64,000 nt of DNA from assembly GCA_038380795.1 (NCBI GenBank), contig CM076279.1, positions 5,037,001 through 5,101,000 on the forward strand. Reading direction: 5' to 3'. The translations under genes and the position numbers were made by a program. Positions 38,386 to 53,269 of the stretch are shown one piece after another. The number at the start of each line of letters is the position of its first letter. Position 1 is the stretch's first letter. The notes under the pieces were generated by a model. The model saw only the letters and a list, made by a program, of their open reading frames with translations, did not search any database and was not told the DNA's origin. Source of the DNA: Pyrocephalus nanus. Lineage: Eukaryota > Chordata > Aves > Passeriformes > Tyrannidae.

Positions 38386-41300
38386 GTGAACAAAACAGCC
38401 AAACACACCACACAGAGATCAGACTGTGCCTGATCCTCATTCATGTCTGGTCCTTCTCATTCTTCTTCCTATGTAAAAAGATTTGAGTGAATTTTACGGA
38501 TCTTGATTCTAACCCTTAAACCACTCAGGCCATGTACAGGGGCTTCATATCAACCAGAACCAGTAGCTCAGACTTCTGTTTGGGTATGAGCATCAATGAT
38601 GACACAGTCAGTGGAGCTGCTTAAGAACTGAAATAAACCCCCTGACTTTGCTGGGAATTTTGAATGAGAAGAAATTGCAGGTTTCAGCCTGGCAGATTAG
38701 AAGATTTGAGGCTGTAGTTCCAGCTGATGAACAGATTTATTTTTATCATCTTTTGATTGCCACTTTGCCTTCTGCTTCCAAATTGCTGCATCGTGAAAAG
38801 TAGCAATCCTAATTATCCTGAAATCCTTACTGTATTGGGCAGCACTTCCATGGGAAGTGCCACTGAGCTGAGTGTGGATAACAATCAGTGTGGATCTCAC
38901 TGGGACATCTGCAACCATGACCTGACTTACGAATGGGTCAAAAACACCTGGACACCGAGAAGGGGAAGAGTTTCCTACACTAATCTGAAAGGCAACCTAA
39001 GCCCAAGGAACACCCAAATACAGTTTCATGCTGTGTGCTGAAGACATGCAGAATTACAGAGCAGAAATTCACCCTCAATAAAAATCAATTGTACTTGCAG
39101 TCCTAAGTCACTGAGGCGCTTTTCAATATTTAACCTGGGTCTACTCCCTCTTGGGTGTGATTTTCATAATTGCCTGCTGTTGGCTCACTTTGCTCCTGCT
39201 GAAATCAATCACTGCTTTCCACTGACTTCAGGAGAAACAGAGCTGGGTCACTGCTGAAGTCTTTACAAATTCCAACCTTACTCCATAAAAATTTAAAAAA
39301 CTAAAATATTCAGAGTGTAATTCTGTTGAGACCATTAGGAAATTATATTACAATAGTTTTCCTAAGGACTCTAGAATTCTTTGAGAGACTGTGCAAAGAG
39401 AGGCAGCCTTCTGTTCTTACATCCCTTACTAAATTAAACACTTTACACACACCAAAAGTATTCTAAAGAGTATATCAAGGTAATATTGTCAGCAAATTTA
39501 GGTCAATCTTTCACATCCATAATATTAGTTATGCAAGACAAGGCAAATTTGGAAAACATAGGCAAAGAATAAAAACTTACAGATATTATGCAAATAACAG
39601 CTTCCCCTAAAATGTACTACTAAAACCTAACCTGAAGCCTTATGAACCCACTTGTCACAAAGAACTGATGTAGTGAAAAGAATAAAACTGATAACAATGA
39701 TACTTTCATTAGCAGACCTGGGCAGCAAATTATACAACCTTTCAGGCTGAAATAATCTTCCCTCCATCCCATTTATTTATTCCTCCTGCTGAGGAAGAAA
39801 GAAAAAAAGAAAAAGAGTTTGAGGCAGATTGATCCTATTGACCTTTGAGTTAAATTAAACTTGCTTTTAGACCAAACTGGCAAACCTCAGGTCATCTGGG
39901 CACGATCAGAAATAGTCACTGATTCAGGGGGTGGGTGAGAGTTTTCACGTGTTTCAAGTTATGAAAGGCTAAACTTGATCAATAAAATGTAAATAATGCT
40001 AAGAAAGAGAATCCAGGTGTTTGAAGAGGGATCACACAATGATAAAAGACTTCACTGAGGGTCAGGACACATGCAGGACCTGGGACACTGCTGAAAATGA
40101 AGCTGCTTACCCCTCAACACTCAGCAGCTTATCAGCATTATCAGGAGCTGTGTGTCCATTCCCCAAAGATCAAAGAAACATCATTCTTATGAGTTCAAAT
40201 TACCCTATTTGCACCAGGGGTGTTTTGTTGTGGGGGGCAGTAGGTTGTGGTTGCTTGTTTTGTTGTTGTTTTCCAAAAATGCATTTGCTTTAATTTAAAG
40301 TGAAATCCAGGCTTTTTTGTTTGAGGGGAATTCACAGGCACAGATACTCAGCTAAATGAAGGTTCCTGGGAGCACAGTTGTCCAGATTTCTGTAGAAATG
40401 AATTGAAAAATAAATCTCTCTAATTTCCTTCTGTCTCTTGCTGTTCCTCACTATAACTCAGAGTTCTGACTGTTCCTCACAAGTGTGGAGGTGCTCGCTG
40501 AACTTTAATTTCTCAAGAGTGACAACACAGAAGTGCTTTGCCAGTGACCCAGACTTGCAGAGCAGTAAAGAACTGACTTCACAGACTTGGACCAGATGGT
40601 TGCATGTCAGAACAAGGTAGTGCAGCTTTCCTGGAGCAGAAGGGAGAGCGGGAGGTAAGACACAGTCTGCAAGCAGATTCATGAATGAAGCTTAGCTCGC
40701 TTTTTCTTTTGTGCTCAAAAAATCCAGTATACTTAGAATATTTATAGATTTAAACACATTGTAAGACACTGATTTTTTTCTTTGATTTTATTCATTTTGT
40801 GCTGTGTTCTATATGGTTCTTTAAGAGGTTTCTTTGCATTGCTGATATGCAGTGTGACATCTGATTGTACAGCTGGGGGGACACAGCCTTAGATGCTCCA
40901 GTCATGGATCTGGCAGCTTTCCTCCCTCAACCAAATTCAGGCTCCCTCAGCCAAACACCAGCAAAAATTCCTTATTTCAGAGCAGCTCCAACTGTGGTGT
41001 GCCCACTCCAGCTCTCAAATTCCAATTCATTAGTTTAACACATTTTTAGCAGGCTACATGATTAAAACAGACCTGCTAAAAACTGAGCTACCAAGAAATT
41101 ATGTTTTAAATATAAACAGGCACATATTTTACACACAAACACACTCTACTCTAGCAGATGAAAAAAATTTAACTAGTGCTGTTCATGAATCTTAACTATA
41201 TGAGGCTTTTAAAGTGTTGCAAAGACAAAAGCTGAAGCAAAACCAAGTCAGCAGGGCTTTTCCCTTCTGGATTACACAAGAACGTAGACCTCTTCTGTAA

Positions 41301-41935
41301 TAAATTTACTTTGACAGCTACTAAAAAATTTACCAAGCTTGACAGCATGCACAGAAAGCAAAACAGGACAGAGAATTGTGTGGGCTTCCCTTCTAACCCC
41401 AAAGAAAAACTGTTTATTGGAAAGAAATAATGCTTAATTATATTTGTGTGGTAAACTCCAAATGATAGGTTTGTTGGCTACATCCTTCTCTCCCACTGAA
41501 ACTATTTCATGTAGTCAATTTGTAGACAATGTATTCTGCTCTCACAGAGAGCTCTGAAGAATAAATGAGAGTTCAGTTTGAGCAGGCACTGGATTGTATT
41601 TGGAATATAAAATACACTGTCTTGTCAGGAGAAGTATCTTCTCCTTTTCAGACTAAGAAAAAGCAGAAAACAGTGCTTTGATGACTTCTACAATGAATTT
41701 GGAGAAATGACTTTGAAGAATTCCGAGCTTCTCAGAATTTCACTTTCAGCTACAAAAGATTAGTTTGATTTTGTACCTGTATGGATTTGAATCCATCTCA
41801 CTTTCCTCCCTAATGCTTCCAAAGTGCTAATGGCAGCACAAAAGACTTCAGTGGTACAACAGAAATGAAAACAAATTGCAGGAACTTTGGCCAAGAAGTA
41901 ACTGAAGCTGCTACATGTCAGATGAGAGTCAACTG
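38386..41935. other. No gene seen; unique DNA
   Basis: Plus-strand openings of 94 codons (38757-39041) and 90 codons (40021-40293) have no recognisable domains. A GTTTT-rich patch lies near 40215-40320. Nothing else recognised. Confidence 0.55.
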
Positions 41936-42185
41936 TTTACTCCGCCGGCGCTCGGTGCTGCATTGATCTGTTGAACCTGCACAGCACATTAATATTTCTG
42001 ATCTCATCCCAAAGCCTGGGCTCCACCACATTTGGAACCGGTGTATTATAAGGAGAACACGTGCTACTGAGTAAAGCTTTAAATGTGATTGATTGAAATA
42101 TATTGATTTTGCATGGTTGGACTCGAAATGCGACTGAGCAGAAGAAAAGGAGGTCGCTCACTGCTGCCTCAAAGATCACACACAA
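41936..42185. promoter_or_regulatory. CpG-dense patch with E-box; candidate regulatory element
   Basis: In a window where CpG is rare, this patch has at least nine CpGs in about 220 bp. Four of them fall in CTCCGCCGGCGCTCGG at 41940-41955. It also contains a perfect E-box CACGTG at 42058-42063 and homeodomain-like cores (ATTGATTG, TTAATATT). No coding potential is convincing; the 82-codon minus-strand opening (41937-42185) has no motif. Preserved CpGs suggest either an unmethylated regulatory element or a recent arrival. I see no TATA box or initiator that would define a promoter and its direction. Confidence 0.3.
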
Positions 42186-45100
42186 GAGGTGACAGAAGGG
42201 AGTTCCTTGGCCATGTAAAATACACCTTTCCTAATTGTTAATCATCTCTGAAACATCACCTTCCTTTGGTGCTTGTTTGTTTTTCCTGTTTGTGCTCGAA
42301 GGGAAACATTTAAAAAGAATTATGGCTGTGAAGAGCCTTCCTGAGTAATATTTATGTCATGCCTTAGGAAGGCACTGCAGAATGCAAAGGGACACAGGAG
42401 AAATGTGGAATGGAGCAGTTTCTTCCCAGAGTTTACAGGGAAACCTAACATTTAATCTTAAAGAGATTTTTTTCCTGGCTGATGGGAGATAAATCATATC
42501 CCAGAACTGCAGGCCAGCATGTCCCAGACACATCATCTGAAACTTTCCTCATCTACTTTCAGAAACTGATAATTAAAGGCATGCAAAAAGTCACTTTACC
42601 ACACATACAAGTACCATATACTTAGGTAATTTCATCATGAAAAATTATTGTTTTCAACGTCCCTGAGAGATTAAAATGTGTGTCCATGAACTGCTCTTCC
42701 TAAACAAAATCATACACTAGAAAGTGATGATTTCCTCAGATCCCAAGACAAATTGATTCAGTCATACTTGTGGGTTATTCTGCAAAAAAAGACATCTTAT
42801 AGGACAGATTTTTTTCTTCCTTAAAATTAATCGATTCCTTTGAAAGCCTGAAGTGGAGAAAGAGTAACGATTTTATCAAATAATCTTCTTTCTCACATTC
42901 TTAAATGTCTGAAGCTATCAACAAAAGAAGAAAGACTTTACAATGTATTTCCTCCAGCAATTTCTGCTGATAAAGAATTATCTGGAGCAGTAACTCTTGC
43001 AAAACATCTAAACTCATGTATTTTCAGTGAGTGGATTGGATTATCAGTAAAAGATACCGAATTGAACAATTTAAAAAAAAAAAAATCCCAAAATTTCTTT
43101 AATGTGCTAATTGGAACATGTTCACAACTTTTTCCCTGGTATTTTTTTTCACCTCCCCAATGGCTTCCTAGACTGGGTTTCCAGCTCTACTTCAGCCCTG
43201 TCCCAGCTCTAATGGTGGTGTGATCTATGTAGTGGGAGGCAGATTATTTTTTTCCAAGTAAAAGCACATTTCAGCCTTATTCTTGATGCTTCACAGACTT
43301 TTGGTGGTGGCAAGAGATTCTTGAATTATGAACTCCAAAATGTACCCTTTGTACCATGGGGAGGGGTGAAAATTACTTGGGAATGACCTAGAAAATTTAC
43401 AGACTCCATCACATACTGTAAGCAGAAGGTGATAAATCAGTGAGCAATTTAAACAATCAGGGCTTGAGGACCAGCAACTGGAAATATTAAGTGAATCTAG
43501 GAAATCAGTGTTAAGGTATATAAAAGCAATATGACCTTTAAATTGATGTAAACAAAGAAACCACAAAAAATGACTGACATAGAAGCAGAAATGTGAAGGG
43601 AAATCCTAATATTCTAAGAAATTAAGAGAATTTGGTGCTAGAAATTAAAGAAATTAGTTGATCAAGTCAGGTGAGCGCTCTGTGCAAAACTACCATGGGC
43701 TGTCTGATGCTGCACTACTTTTTGGGGTGCCTGTTATGCACACAAATATCCCCCAGCCCAGTGCTATCATCACATCATCAGCTGGGGGGGGGGGTCATTT
43801 TGTATATAATTCATGACCCTCATGAGTCAACCAAAAGCCCTATGACCCCTCAGTGAGGAGACTTTCCCGCAGAGAGCAGTCCCCTCAAACTGAGCAACAG
43901 CAGGGAGCATCAAACCGAAGTGAAAACACTGCAAGACAACCTGTTCTCAAGAGATTTCCACAGAAATGTTCCACCTTGACACATCAGGCCATCCAGAGCG
44001 TGTTCCTGAGCACCTGCACCTCAGGATTACTTGGCTAAGGAAACAAGCCTGTCTGGGGGATGAGCACACAAGTGACAGAGAATCAAGTGCTTGGTGAGGT
44101 TCATTAATCGAAGTCTGCCTGCTTTCAATTTTTTTGGTGTTAACTGTAGCTTGAGGTCACCTCTTGAGAACTTAATCTTATAAACCCTGACAAGCGTGCG
44201 TCGTGTCAGAGCTAATCTCTGTGGGTTTGTGCATGTTATCCATTACAGCTGTTATCCAGCACAATCATTCCCCAGCAGGACACATCAGACACAAAAACTC
44301 AAGGACAACATGTGCATTCAGGCTGGACACCAGCCACGCTGAGGAATAAGCACCTGCACAGTCCCCATCAGCAACAACAGGCTGTCTTCGTGGAAGTCTC
44401 CATGTACACAGTCACCCCAGAAAAGTCACAACCAAACAATGCTACCCCATGCAAAAATGTTTCTATCTATATTATGGATCTATGACTCATGATAAAAATC
44501 AATGAGCTACAAATTAGTTAATTTAAGACTTTTCAGAGTTAGACATATAATTTACAGTGAGCAATTTCCCTATAGAAGCAGCCACTTTAGGTCTGCTGTG
44601 ATTTTTCCACATTGATTCATTTTTCTGGTGGTCATTATTTTTCCTGCATTCTATATGTACCTGTAAGATCCATATATTCTCATGCAAATAGAAACAAGCA
44701 CAAGAAGTAAACAAAATCCAGACTATTTATCTGATATAATAGCTTGTCTTAGTGCTCAAAGCTTTTTCAAAGAGAACGAAGTGCTTTGAGTGCATTTAAC
44801 TCCCTTTGACACTTTGACAGTTTTTATTTAGTTCATCTGGAGGTCAGTGGGAACTGAGTACCTTCAGCAAAATGAGAAGGACATTTTGCATTTTACAGGG
44901 CTGTAACCTGTAGGTATTTATATAATTAAATGGGCCAAGACCTATAAACTCCATTGACACTAAAAGCTTCTGCTTTTGAAAGGTGCTGAGCCTGGTTACT
45001 GCTGAGGAGACCCGGCCTCATATTCATGAATGACAAGTGTTGGAACTTCTGTGACCAGATTTGTGCTAGTACAGTCTTTACCTTCCTCTGTCACAGCTGA

Positions 45101-48100
45101 TAAATTAAGATTACAAGCCCAAAGACCTGCCAAATTTACCAGCAAAGTGACTTCTTTCAAAGTGACTCTACGGAATGAAATAAGGATCCATTGTGACCCT
45201 GCATTTTAGGATAAAATAGTTTCCTAACCCTTGAAAATATTTAAAACTTATGCAGATGCTGGTTGCTGATATGTCCCAGGTCCACAGCTTCCTTCTTTCT
45301 TTGGTCTGGTTCCACTCTCACACCCAACACATCCTTGTGTTCCTTAAAGGTTGGGAAAACTCTTCTACATTCAAAGAGCAGAACGTGACTTAAGCACCTT
45401 TCTGCTGTTTCTCTCCCTTGGCTCATAAAATGTACATGGGACTCACAGAGGCACAAAAGAAATTCTTCCACTTTACGGTCACGTCAGACCTGCATTTTGA
45501 AAGGACGGCTCTTAAGTAACAGCCCTTCCAGGAATCATATTCCAGCACTGTGCATCCTAAATTAAAAGGAAGGGAGATGGGTAGTTGTCAATCACAGGCA
45601 TTGCTTTTGCCCATAAACTACAAGCTCCTTTATGGCCATTGAGCGGTGGAAGGGCTACAAAGGATACCTCAGCAAACATCTGGAAATTAAATTTTTGTCC
45701 TAATAGAAGTCCACAGCTCTGAGAAAGCAATCGGGTTCATTCCAGTCGGGAGCAGTTTCTCTGTCAGGCACCTATTCTTCTCGAGACAGAGCTTTCATGA
45801 AGGTTTAGCTGCATTGTCAAGGATGAAAAATGGCAAAAGAGCTGCTCTGGTTTTACTGAGCTGTGCCTACAGTGCCTCTGAACAAGCTGCTGAAAGGGCT
45901 GTGGCAGGCAGGGACACAGCAATACTCAAATAAACGTTTTCTTAGTAGAAGGGAAAAAAATATTTTGAGGACACAAGTTATCTAAATGATTATTTTGGTT
46001 TAGACAGCCCTGCATTTCATTGTCAATTAAATGCAAATTTAACAGACTACAAATACCAAATCAGCAAAGAAAGAAAGAATCCACTTTAACCCCCCTCCCC
46101 CATGAAATAGTTCCCTCTGTTTAAAAATAAGAATGATTGAGTAATGAGGCTGATGTCTCCTCCTTCCAAAGAAAAGGCTTTAAGTACAAGTCTCAGATTT
46201 ATATGGTAGTAGTAATGGATCGTACTACCAGCATTGCCCAGAAGCACAGAGCAGCCTTAACCAGCTACCTGTGGATTCCCCTGAGTTACAGATTTCTCCA
46301 GATGGAGAAAATTCTTTTGACCCTCCCAACCTTTTCATTTTCTTTTTTCCATCTTCTTTTTTAGTGCATACTGTATTCTTGTTTCTGGCATTTCTGTTTC
46401 TCTCAGAGAAAAAGAGAACCTGTCAAAATTTATAAGTACAAAATATTTCAAATAACCCAGATTGTCCTGCAAAAGGCACAGGATGAGTTTTTCTCTGAAT
46501 TTTGTGTAAATTGCAGCTGATTTTCCAGCTGGATCTATATGTGATACTGTTGCTGGTCTTTAGACCTCTGAGTCTTCAAATTCGTTCTCCAAAACATTGA
46601 AGCTGGGTGCTACAAACACAATTAAACAGATAATATGCCTGTTGTGCTACAGACAACACATGTAATTGGTCCTACACATCATTGGAATGAAACCACATCT
46701 ACCAAAGTGAAATGGTTGCTCCTCAGTCTTCAGCCTAATGAGGTTGGTGAATTTTTCCTTTCATTCTTAAAGAAGTCATATTATTTTAAAATCTACATTA
46801 TCATGTTGACCTGTAAGATCCCTTTCTGATGTCAATGGTCATTAAATGAAACCTTTTATGAGAAATTACACGATGTGCACAAGAAAAAAGAGAGGATATA
46901 TAATAAAAAAGTCAAAATTACAACTTATGAAGCAAAAGGAGAGTCTAAACATTACACTTCGGTAAGTGTGGGGTTTATTTTATAACAGAATCTCTTAGAG
47001 TTTGTCAGTAACATCCCTGGTGCCCTGGGTACCACACAACAAACATCCAGCTTTCAATGAACCCCACACTGTAGAATGACCTAAGAGTGAAGTTAGAGCC
47101 TGTTATAAACAAAGAAATAACAATTATCTGATGTTGAATAGTCTAATGGCAATGTTTTAAATAAGAATAAGAACTAAGACCTAAGCAACTTCTGAAGGTA
47201 GTTTTTATGTAAATGAAGCCTTTTAAATGCTTTTCATGATGCTGGATGAACTTGTTGCCATCCTCAGTGCTTTGCAAAACCAAGAGGCTGCTTGACTTTG
47301 GAAAACAAGCCTCTGGAGCAAGATACAGTTAAAAATAAATATGTTTCTTTTGGTATTTCATTAGGCAATTGAAGTTGTATGCCTCATGCAATGCTGTACT
47401 CTGAGAGGTCAAACCAAGTTCAGACAGCAATGGAGCAATTCCTGCTGAACTACAGATGTCCTGGATGGCACTATCAGTGCACATTTTGCAGGGGAATCCA
47501 GGGAACACAAACATTAGTGAAAGTGCTGATGTTAAAGCATGTGTTGAAAATTTACTCTTTTACATTGCTGTAAAAAGCCAGTGAGATAAAGGGTCAAGGG
47601 TTACCTTCACCTCAGCTCAGAATATTGGTATTGGCCACTTAAATCACAGTTTTAATATCAACTTTCTTCCTTCTGATCTCCTAGTTATTGCCTAGGACTA
47701 CCAGTGCTTTTTATTAGTTTAGAGTCTTGTGGTTTTATCCAGCAATCAGCTCCAAAGCAACAGATTCCTGCCAAAGGAGAGCATGTAATTGCCCAAGTGT
47801 GCTAATTCTGGGCTCATGGAAATAAAGGGGAATTGTTCTGCAGACTTCCCTGGGCCAGAGTTCCCCCCCAGGATTCTGCCAGTAACACAGTTCACTCACA
47901 AATTACTGCCTTCTGACTCTGTGCTGGACTATCAGCTCATACAATCACAAACAGTAATTAGTGACACCATATTCTTCAAACAGACCTTTTGCCCTGTATC
48001 CAACTGCTGAACTACCAGAGTTAATTATTTTACTGTGAGATTTCAAGGATACTGTAATGCTGCATCCTAATGTCTTTATTATCCTCCTGCCAGAGAAGCT

Positions 48101-51100
48101 CCAAGGAGAGCAACCCCAACATTCCAAACACTGAATACCTGCTTACAATAAAAGCTGCTTTCTCTGCAACCAGAGACCAAAAGTTTCTTCAAGAACTTTA
48201 TGAGAAAAACCTGTCAAGATTCACAGCTGCAACAGAAATGAGCTGGTCACTACTTTAGGACACAGAGTTCTCCTTCAGTCCAATTTGGAAAAACAGAACA
48301 AAAACTAATATAGAAAGACTCCTGCTTACTCAATATCTTCAGCTTGCAAACCACTTTTGCCAGAGGGACCTATTCTGGAACTTTGTTCACTAAATATTAA
48401 TTTCAAGAGGAAATATAACTAATATCCTAAAGTCCCACAAAATAATCAGGAGGGCACAGCTTACTCTGTGGCACTACTATGTAATAATCTGGTCTAACTA
48501 AATGTATTTCTCCTCTTGGCCTCTCTCAGAACAGTGCTGCTAATGAGATTTTATAGTCCATGCCAAATATCCTCATATCAATTTCCTTATTTCTAACAGG
48601 AAATTATGAATAATGTATTTTTCTCTGTATCTCAAACTAATGCTCTTTCACTGGGAGAAATGTGAATAAATCCAAACGTTAATTATTTAAGATTTCTATT
48701 TATCTTCACACGCAAAGATAATGACATGGACTGCATTAGGTGACCCTAAAATAAGACTTGGCTCCATGTTGGAAGTAAAATTGCATCTTTACTTTCCACT
48801 TTAAATATTAAGATATGAGAAAAAGTTATTAATTTAATAAATTGGACTATGTTCAACTTTTACATACGGGCTCCTGAGTGAAACCACACCACCAGTTTCT
48901 GTGGGTTTGTGAAGATCATGAGAAAAGTAAAACACCCACAGTCAAACAAGTCTGGGTATGGCAAACCTGTGTTTCACACTGGTAAATGCTCAAAACCAAC
49001 AACAGTCAAGGATACATCAGTAAGTTGAGTTTTTACTCTTGTAATGACAGACTGATACACAAATAATGTGACTCAGCTCTTGTCTCACCACGCTGTGCTC
49101 TGCAGCTGGACCAACTTTTAACTGCTGTAGGATGGCATTGCTTTACTCAGTGGTGGAAGCATTAATTTTTAGTAATTTCCTCTTTTCTGGTATCTCTTAT
49201 TTAACATGCACATCTATATGAGTGTATATATATAAATATATATATGCATGTGTCCAAATAAGCTTATAGACATGTGTACAGAACAGGGTATCATGTATAT
49301 AGAAAAATGGTGGAAAAAAAACAACAGCTAAACTAAGAGTTGCAATCTCTCACAGTGAGTTTGTATTTATACACACATTTTTGATTACAGAACAGTTAAT
49401 GAGAAATTCTTGTCTTTAAAGCACAAACATCCAGGAACCTGAATTTCACAGTTGGTGCTGGGTAAATTGGAACTCCTGAAATCAACTGAGCTGGTAAAAT
49501 TAGTAAAATCTGAGGCCCTGAACAGCTTCTGTGGAAATAAATCTTGCTCACATATGGAGAATACACATTTTCAAAGATATCCCAGAGTTTTGATGGCATG
49601 AGCTGCTGTTTGTAAATTTTTTTTTCTCCTCTTTCACATGGAAAAGGCAGCAATAAACTCGCAGTAATAAACCCTAACACCAAGGTGTTCTCAGGAATAA
49701 CAGATCATCTGCCTGCCTATGAAAATAAGCTCACTTTGAAATGCTTTGCCTTTTTTTTTTTTTCCAGCAAAGCAAATGATGCTAAGTGATTCAACTCTCG
49801 CATCCATTTACAGAAACAATTATAAGAGGCAATAGCATATAAATCTCTTAAGCCCCAGCGTATCTTCCAATCCTGATTTAAAAAACAAATGCCTGTCTTG
49901 TGAAAATCATGTTTAATAATTCTTCTTTTGGGCAGCGTGCAGGGAAATGAAAGAACTGTAGCTTTAGGCACATTTTGCACAGTGCTGTGCTTGCCTCTCT
50001 CCCTGAACAGGACTTAAAAACTACTGGAAATAAACATAACATCAGCATTTTCTCCCACTTCAAATTTTACAGCCTGTAGAGGTTTACATTTTGTTCAAGC
50101 ATGTTGTCAGGGGACAGGAGAGGAACAACTGACCTTTGAATCAGTAACAGAAGTTGTGTCAAAAACAGCTAAATATACAAAAGTTAAACCTGAACCCATC
50201 AAATGCAGTGTTTCTGTTAGAAAATCTCCACTAGGTCTTCAGAAGAGGATGGGAAAGGTAAGTTATAGAGAGATTAAAAGATTCTCCATTTCTTCCCTCT
50301 GGCTTCTACAGCTTTTGTTCTAGTGTGAACACAGCCAAATGCTGACATCATCAGGCACTGTGATAAGCACACTGCAACTACCTCCACAGGTCATTTGGAG
50401 CTAATAAGAGAGAATTTCTGTATTAAAAAAAAACCCCCACATATAACCACAGCCTTTGACCCACCACACCCAGCCTTTACTTAGAAAGAGAATGAGCCCT
50501 GCTCCTCTACAACCAGGAAAACACAGCAGCTCTCTTGCAATTGGAATATATGTTCTAATTAAAACAGAAGCTTGGGAGGGTGCCTTTAGGGACAGATAGC
50601 CTGGGAGGCTGAGAACTCTGACTTTTGATGTGCAGATCACTTCTGGCCAGATTCTATAAAGGAATCAGTGGAGCATCAGCAGCTGACAAAGGGTGAGGGT
50701 TTGTCACCAGTCTATGTAAAACTGCTGGCATCTTCTTTCCAGTGTTTCCCCAGAGATTCACTGCTTTCTGGTTGTGCCACAGCTTCCTGTCACTTGTCTC
50801 AGATTTTGATTTCACTTTGATTTTGAGTGGAGTTGAAGGTAAACTTGGGTGAGTCACTGTTTTGTTATTTGTTTCCTTTAGGAACTCGCCAGAAGGGCTG
50901 ATCCAGGAATATGTGACCATAAAATGGTTTTGAAAAAAAGGTGTCTTTTCATTTTATAATCCTGCTGAAATAGCACTGGGTTTGCTTCTCATGTGCCTGC
51001 AGAAAAGTGAATAGAACCACCATCACCAGCACCTGACAGTGCAATGCTTCTGTTGAAAATTTCATTATCATTTCCTAGGGACTACCTGAAGTACTTTCTC

Positions 51101-53269
51101 AGGCTCATTAATAAATACAGAGCTTACAGAAGTTACTGTGTTTCATATTCACATTGTAAATGTCATTTAAAAATCGCATCAAGGGTGTGGATGAGATTTT
51201 CAAGGTGAGATTTAAAAACTAATGGAAGTGGGAAAAGAATTTAATCAGTCACGGCAAACCTGTCAAACTTCCTATTTCACTGTCTGCCAGGAACAAATAT
51301 GCATAATAACCATTGCTTAATAGATGAACTCTAACATACATTAAAAATCAACTGTTGAAACAGATGCAAACACACTTAAGGTAAAATTTGCATCAGGATA
51401 TGCCTCTGAAACTCCCTTATGAGGCTTTTGAAAAGCTTCTATGAAGGACTCTTGCTGCTTTCACAGAGTCCATTTATTCTTAATATACTGAGACAAGAAA
51501 TAATAGATTCATTTCAGCTTCAAAATCCATTACTCCAGGCAAGTAGAATTAGTTTAGTCTGTGTTTTTTTCCCCCAATACTTCATTAAAACTCTGTTGTA
51601 AAGGGAAGTATTTTCTCTACAATATTAATCTTTGTTTATTCTTCTTCTTTTCGAATAGGAATAAACATCATAAAGGACGTGAATGACTAAATGCTGAAGA
51701 CACTAGAAACATATATAGTTACTTCTAAGGAACCTTGTACAGAAAAAAAAAATCTAAGGCAAAAATAGCAAAGAGACAGTGAGAAACCCCTTTACATCCA
51801 TGATAGCATATATGCACTAAAATAACTTATTTGTTGAAAGGAAGAATTCAAAAATAAATAATAGCAGAAGGGAGAGGTCAATTACGTTACATCATTTTCT
51901 CTAAGCAAGTTAAAAGGTTAATAAATTAAAATTTGATATAAAAGCTGAGGTTTGTTCAAGGTCAATGAAAAGGGGAGATTATAAATATCCACAAAATCGC
52001 CAGTGGATGACAGAGCAATTTGCTGAATACACCAATTACATCCATGTCTGCAGGCCAAGATGCTTGTGGGTCTCCTTTTTTCTTTCCAGAGACGTGACCA
52101 ACCAAGTGTCTCCTGGTTCTTTATGGTTTTCCATTGCTTTAAAAAGAGCTCCAGAAGATTCTACAGCTGTACACAGAGATGGAGCCTTTACATCTTTACC
52201 TCTCCTGTAGAAATAATGCCAGTGACTAACAGTCTTGAGGGATAGGGAGGAATACAAAGGATGGAAGGCTGGCAAGGTCCCATCCTTCCCTAGAATTATC
52301 ATAAGACCCCAGTTTCCTTTGGCAGGAAAACAGCCTTGTCCTTGCTGTATCCTGTGGTTTTTGCATTTACTGTTCCCTGCCTTGGGAGAGCACAAGTAAC
52401 TCCACACTCCTTTTAAAACATTGATCAGCTCTAGCTCAGGACAGAAAGACAAAATCCAGTTGGATTCTGGTCACAGCAGTGTTTTAGCCCGTTGGCTACT
52501 GCCCTATCAGCAGGAAGAACCACTCTGGAGTGTGAAGTTTCCAGAGTTAATGAGTGTATAAACACAGTTAAGGCAATAGCTGCACTTTGTGTTCATTTAA
52601 TTTTGACAGCTGTGCTTCAGCTGTGATTATACTCTGCTCTGTACTAGGAAATGTGCTGTCTGCCTTCTAATGAACTCTTCATCATCAAAAACCTCAATGT
52701 AAGGCCCGGCTATTAAATATTTGGAAAGAAATGGTCTGAGACCACAAAATCATAGATGTGTTCTAAAATACAGAGATTACTGAAGCGTTAATCATCCCCT
52801 GCAGGGTTTTTCAGTGACTAATCAGACAGAAAGAAACCATAATATTTGGGTTAAAACCAAAGGACCACAGAAGATGCATGTTGGGACAGCTCTCATGCAC
52901 TCAGCTGGAAACACAGGCCGTAGAAGATAAGCAGTAAAAATACACAACCCTTCCTCTCAACAAATAATCATCATCATTCACCCAAAATGTTATTTCCACA
53001 CTGAAATCCTGACCTCCAGCTCCCCTTTGACTGATGGTGCTGGCAAAGGGGGCAGCTGATAAATTGAGCCATCACAATGTTCCCAGCATAGAGATAATTC
53101 TCCGAGTTGGTCGATCTGCTACAGCAACTGTCACAGCTCACCAGCTCCAGGGGACAAGAGTCACACACAGAGCAAGGAGCTGCATGCAAGACCCCCTAAG
53201 ATCTGAGACATGAGTGTCTTGCTCCTCTGACAGCGGAATAAGAGGTCTGGAGAACCAAAGATGCCAGAA
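42186..53269. other. No gene seen; unique DNA with one possible LTR-like block
   Basis: All openings are 95 codons or shorter and lack domains. Position 43784-43794 is a run of 11 G inside a block (about 43672-44040) of higher GC content and LTR-like texture. A (TA)n stretch lies at 49225-49245. The rest is AT-rich unique DNA. A 138-codon minus-strand opening at 52036-52452 has overlapping plus-strand openings and no motif. Confidence 0.5.

Noticed and set aside
52036..52452. 138-codon minus-strand ORF
   Set aside because: Overlaps plus-strand openings of similar quality; no recognisable motif.
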